Of a stretch of DNA of 64,000 nt, positions 57,571 through 64,000 are shown piece by piece (position 1 is the stretch's first letter; each line of letters starts with the position of its first letter). The DNA comes from Bdellovibrionales bacterium (lineage in GTDB: Bacteria; Bdellovibrionota; UBA1018): contig JAFEAP010000014.1 of the NCBI GenBank assembly GCA_018266355.1, positions 1-64,000 of the forward strand, written 5' to 3'. The notes below the pieces were generated by a model. It was not told where the DNA came from and did no database searches. It worked only from the letters and a program-made list of their open reading frames with translations. Both the position numbers and the translations under genes were made by a program.

Positions 57571-57622
57571 AGAAGACGCCTGTATGACAGATTGTCTCAC
57601 GGGCGCGGGCCCGAAGGACAAA

Positions 57623-58729
57623 TCAGCCGACGAGCGATTGGGGAGGAAACGCGAGGACGAAGGCGGTTCCGACGTCGACCGTCGATTCGACGCTCACCCG
57701 CCCGCCCATCTCGGAGAGCAGCTGGGCGACGATGGCGAGCCCGAGCCCCGTCCCCTGGCCGACGTCCTTCGTCGTGAAAAAGGGTTTAAAAAGATGGCGT
57801 TGGTTCTCGGCCGAAATCCCGCAGCCGGTATCTTCGACGCGTATCCGCGCCCCGCCCTCCGCCCTTTCCGCGCGGATGCGCAGACGATGGGGTCCGGCGC
57901 GCCCGTCTTGCTTCGCCTTCTGGATCGCATGGAGGGCATTCATCGCCAGATTCAAAAAAACCTGCTCGAGCCGCGAGTGATCGGCACGCAGCACGAAGTC
58001 CGCGGGAACCTCGATCGCGATTTCCGCATCTTCCTTCCGGAAATGCTGACCGACGAGCGAGATGACCTCCTGGGCGACGTCGAGCACCGACACGTCGCCG
58101 ACGACCGCGTCGCTGAACCCGCGGCTGACCCGCAGGAGCGAGCGGATCAGCTTCGAGATTCGGTCGGCTTGGGCCGTGATGACTTCGAGCTCTCGCCGGG
58201 CTTCGGGATCGTTTATCTTCATCATGAGGAACTCGGCGCGCCCGCGAACGACGCCGAGCGGGGTGCCGATCTCGTGGGCGAGGCCGCTGGCGAGGGTCCC
58301 GATCGAGGCGAGACGATCCTGATGGGCGATCTGGGCCTCCATCTCCTTCATCGCTCGAAGATCGACGGCGATGCCCATGAATCCGCGGATCTCCTTCTCC
58401 GGACTGCGCACGGGAGTGATCGTGAGCAGGACCGGGACGAGCGAGCCGTCTTTCGCCTTGTTCACGATCTCGCCCCGCCAGTGACCGACCGCCGGATCAA
58501 GGATCTGCTTCCAAACGCCGGCGTAAAATTCCTTCGACTGGTGACCGGACCGGAGGATCCGGGAAGTCTGCCCGACCGCCTCTTCACGCGAGAACCCGTA
58601 CGCGCGCGTCCAGGCCGGATTCACGTAGACGAGCCGCCCGCCGAAGTCCGAGATCATGATGGCCTCGTTGCAGTCCTCGACGCAGCGATAATAGACGTCG
58701 TCGACGTCCGCGAAGCCGAGCGACTTCAA
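57623..58729 (-). CDS. Soluble PAS-domain sensor histidine kinase
   Basis: 368 residues, no membrane helix. PAS domain (about 10-130: CVEDCNEAIMISDFGGRLVYVNPAW), then HisKA with LASGLAHEIGTPLGVVRGRAE, N-box NLAMNALHAI, VEDTGCGIS and GQGTGLGLAIV. A cytoplasmic signal, possibly redox or oxygen through the PAS pocket (no haem ligand can be shown). Overlaps the activator gene by ATGA, forming a two-component pair next to the cbb3 operon. Confidence 0.92.
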   Translation of the reverse strand: MKSLGFADVDDVYYRCVEDCNEAIMISDFGGRLVYVNPAWTRAYGFSREEAVGQTSRILRSGHQSKEFYAGVWKQILDPAVGHWRGEIVNKAKDGSLVPVLLTITPVRSPEKEIRGFMGIAVDLRAMKEMEAQIAHQDRLASIGTLASGLAHEIGTPLGVVRGRAEFLMMKINDPEARRELEVITAQADRISKLIRSLLRVSRGFSDAVVGDVSVLDVAQEVISLVGQHFRKEDAEIAIEVPADFVLRADHSRLEQVFLNLAMNALHAIQKAKQDGRAGPHRLRIRAERAEGGARIRVEDTGCGISAENQRHLFKPFFTTKDVGQGTGLGLAIVAQLLSEMGGRVSVESTVDVGTAFVLAFPPQSLVG

Positions 58730-60162
58730 GCCTCGTCCTCCTCTGCCCCTTCGGCACCTTCCGCCTCCGAAGTGGACGTCACTCCGTACTCATTCAGCTT
58801 CCGGTAGAGCGTCCGGCGATTCACGCCGAGGATTTGCGAAGCCTTATCGCGCCGCCCCCCCGTTTTCTGCAGGACCATGAGGATATACCTCCGTTCGAGC
58901 TCGTCGACGGTCGGAAAACTAGCGGCGGCGGTGCCGAAGAACGCGTCCGCGGTTTCGGCTTCCTGGGTCGGGATATCGTCGGCGTCGAGAAGCTCGCCCG
59001 TCGCGAGGACGACGGCGCGTTCGATCACGTTCTCGAGTTCGCGGACGTTTCCTTCCCACCGCATCTCGAGCAACTTCGCGACCGCCCGTTTCGTGAATCC
59101 CCGCACGTTCGCATGGTTCGTCGCCGCGTACTTCTTCAGGAAATGCTCGGCGAGGAGCGGGATATCTTCCTTCCGGTGGCGGAGGGGCGGAATCGGGATC
59201 GGAATCACGCTCAACCGGTAGAAGAGATCCTCGCGGAACCGCTCGTCCTTGATCGCGGCCTTCAGGTCCTTGTGCGTGGCCGCGATGATCCGGACGTCCA
59301 CGTCGCGCGCGACGTTTTCACCGACCGCGCGAACCTTTCGTTCCTGGATCACGCGGAGGAGCTTCGCTTGGAGCGCGACGTTCATGTCCCCGATTTCGTC
59401 GAGGAAGAGCGTTCCGCCCTCGGCTTCCTCGAAGAGGCCCCGTTTGCGGTTGATCGCGCCCGTAAAGGAGCCCTTCGCGTGGCCGAAGAGTTCGCTCTCG
59501 AGGAGGCTCTCGGGAATCGCCGTGCAGTTGATCGCGACGAAGGGTTTCCGCGCGCGCGGGCCGGTTTCGTGGATCGCGCGCGCGACCATCTCTTTACCGG
59601 TCCCGCTCTCGCCGGTGATCAGCACGTTCGCCGTGGCCTGGGAAACTCGCGCGACAAGATCGAAGACCGCGCGCATGCCCGGGCTCTTTCCGAGCACGCC
59701 GGCCATCCCCCAGCTCCGCTTCACTTCCTGGCGAAGGGCCGTGTTGTCCCGGAGGAGCTTCCGGTGCTCGACGGCGCGGTCGACGTTCACCGCCATCTCG
59801 GCGAGCTTGAACGGCTTCACGACGTAATGGAAAGCGCCGCGCTTCATCGCCTCGATCGCGGTTTCGATCGAACCGAACGCGGTGATGAGGATCGTCGGAA
59901 TCTCGGGACGAAGACTCCGCAGCCTGGCCGCGAACTCGAGGCCGTCGACTTGGGGCATCTTGATATCGGAAATGATGGCGTCGATGTCCCCGAGGTCCTG
60001 GTCGGCGGCGTGCCGCCCGCCCGGGCTAAGCGCCGCGATCGCGTCGACCGCGGAATCGAACGGAAAAACTTGATACCCCTGACTCGAGAAAAAATCGTTC
60101 AGTAGCGAACGCATCTCGAGTTCGTCGTCCACTACCAGAATCCGGCCCTTCAACTCGCCCAT
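58726..60162 (-). CDS. NtrC-family sigma-54 response regulator
   Basis: 478 residues from the ATG at 60162. Receiver domain (RILVVDDELEMR, phospho-Asp in IISDIKMP), AAA domain with Walker A GESGTGKEMVARA, the sigma-54 contact loop GSFTGA (GAFTGA variant), LFLDEIGDM, and a C-terminal Fis-type helix-turn-helix (RRDKASQILGVNRRTLYRKL). Activates RpoN promoters when phosphorylated by the PAS kinase. A TTG at 60198 could extend it by 12 residues. A sigma-54 promoter lies upstream. Confidence 0.95.
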   Translation of the reverse strand: MGELKGRILVVDDELEMRSLLNDFFSSQGYQVFPFDSAVDAIAALSPGGRHAADQDLGDIDAIISDIKMPQVDGLEFAARLRSLRPEIPTILITAFGSIETAIEAMKRGAFHYVVKPFKLAEMAVNVDRAVEHRKLLRDNTALRQEVKRSWGMAGVLGKSPGMRAVFDLVARVSQATANVLITGESGTGKEMVARAIHETGPRARKPFVAINCTAIPESLLESELFGHAKGSFTGAINRKRGLFEEAEGGTLFLDEIGDMNVALQAKLLRVIQERKVRAVGENVARDVDVRIIAATHKDLKAAIKDERFREDLFYRLSVIPIPIPPLRHRKEDIPLLAEHFLKKYAATNHANVRGFTKRAVAKLLEMRWEGNVRELENVIERAVVLATGELLDADDIPTQEAETADAFFGTAAASFPTVDELERRYILMVLQKTGGRRDKASQILGVNRRTLYRKLNEYGVTSTSEAEGAEGAEEDEA

Positions 60163-60284
60163 GCCCAAGTCGCCCTTTCGTCCCTCGATAGGGGACAATT
60201 TAGCCTACGACAGGACGAAGTGTCACCCGGCAAACCCGCCGGATATCCCCTTGCCCGCGATGAGGCTTTTCGAGGCTATTGAAG

Positions 60285-60300
60285 AGCGAACGGCGTGCCA
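60285..60300 (-). promoter_or_regulatory. Sigma-54 promoter of the two-component operon
   Basis: Minus strand TGGCACG-CCGT-TCGCT (60300-60285): the -24 element is perfect, the -12 element matches 4 of 5, GG-to-GC spacing is exact. Start about 60274, leader about 110 nt. Implies autoactivation of the NtrC-type gene. Confidence 0.65.
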
Positions 60301-60307
60301 ATCCCGC

Positions 60308-60634
60308 CTACAGGACCCTGCGGATCGGTTTTCGGAAATAGCGAAAAGCGTACTCCGCCACGGCCTGGTCCTCGGCTTCGGCCAAGGTCTCACAGCCGAC
60401 CACCCGCGCGGCCCGACTCGGGTCGGCCCGACGGAGCGAGTCCGCGAAACGCGCGCCCGCCGCGCCGGGGCTCAAAACCAGGATTTGGGTCGCCGATGCG
60501 ACCTGTCGGCCGAGGTTCGCGTCGTTTTCCTCGGGCGCACCGCCGAGCCGAAGCAGTCGCCGCTCCATCCGGAACTCCGAGAAATCGTAAATCTTCGCCA
60601 GATTTTCATCCAACCACACGATCGAGATCGACAT
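60308..60634 (-). CDS. Small soluble protein, eRF1/translational-machinery-like
   Basis: 108 residues. MSISIVWLDENLAKIYDFSEFRMERRLL recalls the N-terminal VVWIDHKEARIF block of bacterial proteins annotated as translational machinery/host-factor proteins related to eRF1 domain 1. The family link is tentative. It starts 3 bp after the cytochrome gene and ends the CBS-cytochrome operon. Confidence 0.6.
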   Translation of the reverse strand: MSISIVWLDENLAKIYDFSEFRMERRLLRLGGAPEENDANLGRQVASATQILVLSPGAAGARFADSLRRADPSRAARVVGCETLAEAEDQAVAEYAFRYFRKPIRRVL

Positions 60635-60637
60635 GAC

Positions 60638-61846
60638 TTACCTCAATTCCGCGGGAGACGCCTTCGGATCGGGCTCCGGCACCGAGAGCAATTCGAGCGC
60701 GTTCAGCCGAGCCCGGACGTCGGAGGGGATGTAGGTCCCGCCGCTACCCGTGTAACCGAAGTAGACGCTCTCTTCGTAGCGCCGATAGCATTCGCGCGCG
60801 AGATTCGTATGGGGAGTCGTGCGGATACAAGCGCGGTAGTAGAACTCCCCGAAATCCCGAACGCCGTAATCGTAGAGTACGTCGTAGGAAAGCCCTGCGA
60901 GGTAGAGCGCCTTCGCCGCCGTCTCGCCCTTCGGACCGAGCCCGAGGACTTCGTGCACGACGCCGCTCGCCCTGAGATAATAGATGTCGGCCGAGCGATC
61001 GGCCGGGAATTTTTGGACCGAGCGCGCCTTCTCGACCAGCCGGGCTCCTTCGGCGAGGAGTTTCTCGGCGTCGCCTCCCGCCGCCGGCTTCTCGGCCTTC
61101 CACTCCGCGATGGACTTCTTCCAATCCGCGGCCTGGGCCTTCAGATAATACGGGGCCTTCGCGTTTTTCATCGCGGCTTCGACGAGCCGGAGCGCGACGT
61201 CGGGGTCGCGCTTCACGCGAACCGCGATGCTGAGTCCGTACCGGAGCGCCCGCTCGTAGTCGTATACGTCACCCTCCATCTTCGTGCCGTCGCCGACGAT
61301 CCGCTCGAATTCCGCGAGAGCCCGGTCGAACTCGCGGATGGCCGCGAGGGTGCTTCCCTTGGCGAGCGCCGGGAGTTTTTCGATCCGCGAATCGATCTTC
61401 AGGGCGTTGAAACTCGGACCGGTATTCGTCCGCGTATGACAGGCGACGCAATAGTTCGTCATGGTTCCGAGGATCACCCGCGCGTAGGCGCGATGGCCGG
61501 CCTTGAGGGTCTTCACCGCTTGGTCCGCCTCCTGGGCGAAGTCGGAGCCGACCATCCCGAGCCCCTGGTCGTGGTCGGGAGCGGTCGACGTTTCATCGCC
61601 GACCGAATGAGCGAGTTTCGCGAAACGGACGGCATCGGCTTCGATCTTCTTGAAGTTCTTCTTGTCGTCGAAGCGGGCGTCGCTCGAGATATCGAAGAGC
61701 ACGTCGCCGAGGGCGGCCTCGAGCTCGCGCATCTTCGCGCTCCATGCCTTCGGCTTTTTCTCCGTCTTCTTCTCCGCCGCGGGCACCGTCCCAAGCGCGA
61801 GACCGAGACCGACCGCCATTCCCGCCAGCCAAAGTTTCGTCTTCAT
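60638..61846 (-). CDS. Periplasmic mono-haem cytochrome c-type protein
   Basis: 402 residues from the ATG at 61846. Signal peptide (LWLAGMAVGLGLALGTVPAA). A helical N-terminal domain (about 40-155) ends in TNYCVACHTRTNTG, one CXXCH as in c'-like or cytochrome b562-like folds. A longer C-terminal TPR-like helical part follows (LRYGLSIAVRVKRDPDVALRLVEAAMK, LGPKGETAAKALYLAGLSYDVL). May sense or pass electrons in the periplasm. Overlaps the CBS gene by ATGA. Confidence 0.8.
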   Translation of the reverse strand: MKTKLWLAGMAVGLGLALGTVPAAEKKTEKKPKAWSAKMRELEAALGDVLFDISSDARFDDKKNFKKIEADAVRFAKLAHSVGDETSTAPDHDQGLGMVGSDFAQEADQAVKTLKAGHRAYARVILGTMTNYCVACHTRTNTGPSFNALKIDSRIEKLPALAKGSTLAAIREFDRALAEFERIVGDGTKMEGDVYDYERALRYGLSIAVRVKRDPDVALRLVEAAMKNAKAPYYLKAQAADWKKSIAEWKAEKPAAGGDAEKLLAEGARLVEKARSVQKFPADRSADIYYLRASGVVHEVLGLGPKGETAAKALYLAGLSYDVLYDYGVRDFGEFYYRACIRTTPHTNLARECYRRYEESVYFGYTGSGGTYIPSDVRARLNALELLSVPEPDPKASPAELR

Positions 61847-62280
61847 CCGTGACTCCGCACGTGAGCATCGGCGTCCGCCGGCCGGTAGAACGCGTCGAGC
61901 TGATCGGCCAACACCCGCAGACCGTCGTTCGCGGTGAAGATCCCGACCACTTTGCCGTTCTCCTGCTGGACGACCGCGCACCCGTACTTCTTCTCGGCCA
62001 TCTCCGAGACGACGCGATTCACCGGCGCTTCGGGCAATACCGAGTAAGGCTCCGGAGTCATCACGTCGTCGACGGTCAACTCCTCCGAATCCGCGAACGA
62101 AGCACCGAGTTTCACGTCGCGGTCGGAAAGGACGCCGACGAGTTTTCCGCCGTCGAGCACCGGAAGGTGACGGATGCGGTGCTGACGCATGATTTCGAGG
62201 GCTCGGTTCAGCGGCTGGTCCGAACCGATCGTATGGGGCATGGCACTCATGAACTTCAGAATATGGGGCATCGATTTCAT
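61843..62280 (-). CDS. Tandem CBS-domain protein
   Basis: 145 residues made of two CBS units: IGSDQPLNRALEIMRQHRIRHLPVLDGGKLVGVLSDRD and VLPEAPVNRVVSEMAEKKYGCAVVQQENGKVVGIFTAND. Probably binds adenine nucleotides. AAGGAGA seven nt before the ATG. First gene of the CBS-cytochrome-small protein operon under a sigma-54-type promoter. Confidence 0.93.
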   Translation of the reverse strand: MKSMPHILKFMSAMPHTIGSDQPLNRALEIMRQHRIRHLPVLDGGKLVGVLSDRDVKLGASFADSEELTVDDVMTPEPYSVLPEAPVNRVVSEMAEKKYGCAVVQQENGKVVGIFTANDGLRVLADQLDAFYRPADADAHVRSHG

Positions 62281-62321
62281 AAAAATCTCCTTCGGGCGAC
62301 TCGCGCCCTTTCCTTCTCATG

Positions 62322-62337
62322 AGCATCGCCCGGGCCA
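62322..62337 (-). promoter_or_regulatory. Sigma-54 promoter of the CBS-cytochrome operon
   Basis: Minus strand TGGCCCG-GGCG-ATGCT (62337-62322): 6 of 7 and 4 of 5 matches with exact spacing. Start about 62311, leader about 30 nt with a good ribosome-binding site. Between it and the divergent promoter at 62519 lie dyads TTCGG-CA-CCGAA and CGGGA-TG-TCCCG that could be activator sites. Confidence 0.65.
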
Positions 62338-62518
62338 CCGTTCGGCGTTTCCTCGCCGAGGGCGAAGGGATTGAAACTTAAGGCGAATCGGGTTCGCGAG
62401 GGTTTCGGCACCGAATGCCGTCCGAGAGGTCGTGAGTCGGGATGTCCCGCGGGCCGGGCGATTCGTCATTCGCTGCGGCCGCTCCCCGACCCTTTTCGTT
62501 TATAGAGCGGCTTCGGGA

Positions 62519-62534
62519 TGGCACGCCCGCTGCT
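62519..62534 (+). promoter_or_regulatory. Sigma-54 promoter of the small membrane protein
   Basis: TGGCACG-CCCG-CTGCT: perfect -24, 4 of 5 at -12, exact spacing. Start about 62546, 20-nt leader with GGAG before the ATG at 62565. Confidence 0.7.
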
Positions 62535-62564
62535 CTATCTCCGTCTGAAAGATCGGAGAATCCT

Positions 62565-62801
62565 ATGCAAAGCTTATTGTCCTTCGTACTGAAATCCGCC
62601 CTCGGCATCGGCATCGTCGCCTCAGTACTGACCATCATTTACGCCGTTTTCGTCGTACCGGCCCTGGTCGCGCCGGCCTTCGTCGCGCTCTTCACGCTCA
62701 GCTTGTGCGCGATTCCGACATTTTACGCCGACGAGCTCCGCGCGACCTACGACGATCACCTCGCGCCCGCCGCGACCTCGAGCAAGCGCGACGCCGCCTA
62801 A
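62565..62801 (+). CDS. Small membrane protein
   Basis: 78 residues from the ATG at 62565. Two membrane helices (SVLTIIYAVFVVPALVA region and AFVALFTLSLCAIPTF) and a charged tail. Unknown family. Its sigma-54 promoter and place opposite the CBS-cytochrome operon suggest shared control. Confidence 0.65.
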   Translation: MQSLLSFVLKSALGIGIVASVLTIIYAVFVVPALVAPAFVALFTLSLCAIPTFYADELRATYDDHLAPAATSSKRDAA

Positions 62802-62868
62802 GGTCGAGGTCAATCCGCTGACGGCGAATCTCCGAAAGGTCCTTCGCCGTTCTGACGAAAGGAAGGAG

Positions 62869-63417
62869 ATGCGTTTCGGACTCCGTCGCGCCTTTTCCTG
62901 CCTGCTCGCGATCGCGACGATCGTCGCGTGCGCGGGCGCCTTCCCGACGACGGCCCATGCGACCGCCTCGAAGCACCTCTCATCGAAGAAGCGCGTGAAA
63001 ATGCACGCGAAGAAACACGCGAAGAAAAAAGCGAAGGGCGCGAAGAAGAGAAGGAAAACCCGGAAGCAAAAGCGAACCCGCCGTCGTCCGATACCGACTC
63101 GCAAACGGAATCCGCGTCCGCGGTCGCTCGCTCCGAACGTCGTCCGTCACGCTCCGCCTCCGACCGTCGCTACGCCGAACGCCTATAGCGGAAGTCCGGC
63201 CGAAACCACCCCGCCCGCACCGCCGCCCGGAGCGATCCCCCTGCACGATCCCTCGGCTCCGGCGGAGGAACGACGCGTCCACCTCGACATGACGAGACCT
63301 TACGGCCAAGCCACGCCGACGCCGAAGGCGGAACCCGAACGCGGACTCGCCTCGGTGCCGGCCGAGCCGGAACCGGCACTTGTCGAGCCGACGCCGGTCC
63401 CGATCCCGACGCCCTGA
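62869..63417 (+). CDS. Secreted Lys/Arg- then Pro-rich protein
   Basis: 182 residues. Signal peptide (LLAIATIVACAGAFPTTAHA), a highly basic stretch (about 40-75, with HAKKHAKKKAKGAKKRRK-type repeats) and a Pro/Thr/Ala-rich tail. No domain recognised. Could bind DNA, LPS or cell wall through charge. GGAAGGAG before the ATG. Confidence 0.6.
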   Translation: MRFGLRRAFSCLLAIATIVACAGAFPTTAHATASKHLSSKKRVKMHAKKHAKKKAKGAKKRRKTRKQKRTRRRPIPTRKRNPRPRSLAPNVVRHAPPPTVATPNAYSGSPAETTPPAPPPGAIPLHDPSAPAEERRVHLDMTRPYGQATPTPKAEPERGLASVPAEPEPALVEPTPVPIPTP

Positions 63418-63489
63418 TTCGAAACCGCGCGGACTCCTGTTTACGCCCGGGCACCCTCCGTGTTTTAACGTCGTTAGACGGAGCGAACC

Positions 63490-63990
63490 ATGCCACTGAA
63501 AAAATACCCGGAGCTGCTGAACTTCCTCGTCGCCGTTTTTCCCGATCGCGATCCCGAAACGGACGTCGAAGCGGCGGCGGACTTCGTCCGGACGGCCGAC
63601 TCCGACCTCGTAGCGAAAATCGCCGGCCAACTCGAAGCACTCCTTGTCGCGGGCGCGATTCCGACGGAAGAGTTCGGCTCGGAAGCGAATCGATGGTTCG
63701 CCTCCGAAGACGAAGCCCGCGATTGGGTGGGACGGATCGGCGAGGCGTTCGCCGCCGGAGCCGGCGCGTCCGAGGACGGCGTCATCGTGAAAGACTCGAA
63801 CGGGACGCCGCTCGCCGAAGGCGATTCGGTCACCGTGATCAAGGACCTCAAGGTGAAAGGCGGCTCGAGCGACCTTAAGCGCGGCACGCTCATCAAGAAA
63901 ATCCACCTCATCGGCGACCCTGCGAACATCGAATGCCGCGTCGACGGCAGCACGCTCGTTTTGAAGACGATTTTCCTTAAGAAGGCTTAG
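63490..63990 (+). CDS. PhnA/YjdM-like C-terminal domain joined to a CdiI_4-like N-terminal domain
   Basis: 166 residues. From about 98 (VIVKDSNGTPLAEGDSVTVIKDL...KRGTLIKKIHLIGDPANIECRVDGSTLVLKTIFLKK) it matches the C-terminal domain of PhnA/YjdM, without the zinc ribbon normally before it. Residues 1-90 (YPELLNFLVAVFPDRDPETDVEAAADF...WVGRIGEAF) resemble small helical CDI-immunity-like domains. The first match is fairly secure, the second tentative. Confidence 0.65.
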   Translation: MPLKKYPELLNFLVAVFPDRDPETDVEAAADFVRTADSDLVAKIAGQLEALLVAGAIPTEEFGSEANRWFASEDEARDWVGRIGEAFAAGAGASEDGVIVKDSNGTPLAEGDSVTVIKDLKVKGGSSDLKRGTLIKKIHLIGDPANIECRVDGSTLVLKTIFLKKA

Positions 63991-64000
63991 GCGAGGCGCG

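Overview
The window is compact, GC-rich bacterial chromosome (about 60 genes, many ATGA or GTGA stop/start overlaps). No taxonomic marker is complete. Several traits fit a diderm, aerobic predatory-type or environmental proteobacterial lineage close to Bdellovibrionota: a free-standing c-di-GMP riboswitch RNA, a SpeD-SpeE fusion, a fused CcoN-CcoO oxidase subunit, a PrkA/YeaH/SpoVR operon, lipoproteins, an LptF-type permease and many small secreted proteins. This placement is inference. I see no phage, plasmid, insertion sequence or CRISPR array.

Layout. 1-330: the minus strand carries the promoter, boxA and leader of an rRNA operon lying beyond the left edge. 480-720: a c-di-GMP-I riboswitch that ends in its own hairpins. 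0.8-13 kb: queE, tRNA-Cys, two convergent secreted proteins with papain-like Cys/His/Asn(Asp) signatures, lptF-like permease, outer-membrane and DUF3108 proteins, a motA/motB-like/SIMPL/PAP2 operon, an RDD-like membrane protein, a 32-residue repeat peptide and a pseudouridine synthase. 13-17 kb: B12-dependent ribonucleotide reductase with tandem NrdR boxes and a long structured leader. 17-22.6 kb: the stress operon prkA-yeaH-spoVR plus a SleB-like hydrolase. 22.7-29 kb: PmbA, PP2C phosphatase, LytM peptidase, SecA. 29-34 kb: a trehalose locus (GH15, membrane-sensor-fused trehalose-6-P synthase, OtsB). 34-39 kb: polyamine genes (SpeD-SpeE fusion, agmatinase) and two RNA methyltransferases. 39-43.7 kb: a tandem pair of secreted paralogs, a ferritin-like protein, thioredoxin and a divergent SDR/TetR pair with two matching operators. 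43.8-44.5 kb: tmRNA whose 3' end plus terminator is duplicated. 44.5-50 kb: VOC protein, RadD-like helicase, ArsR/AHSA1 pair and small exported proteins. 50-57.5 kb: a complete cbb3 oxidase operon (ccoI-S-NO-Q-P-G-safE). 57.6-64 kb: a PAS histidine kinase/NtrC-type activator pair, a CBS/cytochrome c operon and small proteins.

The most coherent unreported signal is regulatory. Sigma-54-type -24/-12 elements with exact GG-N10-GC spacing lie upstream of the NtrC-type operon, of the adjacent CBS/cytochrome operon, of a divergent small membrane protein, of the ferritin-like gene at 40.6 kb and, weaker, of ccoI. This suggests a local RpoN regulon tied to respiration or redox. Other notable items are the repeat peptide that bridges two genes by ATGA overlaps, several -10 boxes only 5-8 nt from start codons (leaderless mRNAs), the tmRNA 3'-end duplication, and the NrdR-plus-structured-leader control of nrdJ. 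All calls come from reading the sequence; no database search was made.
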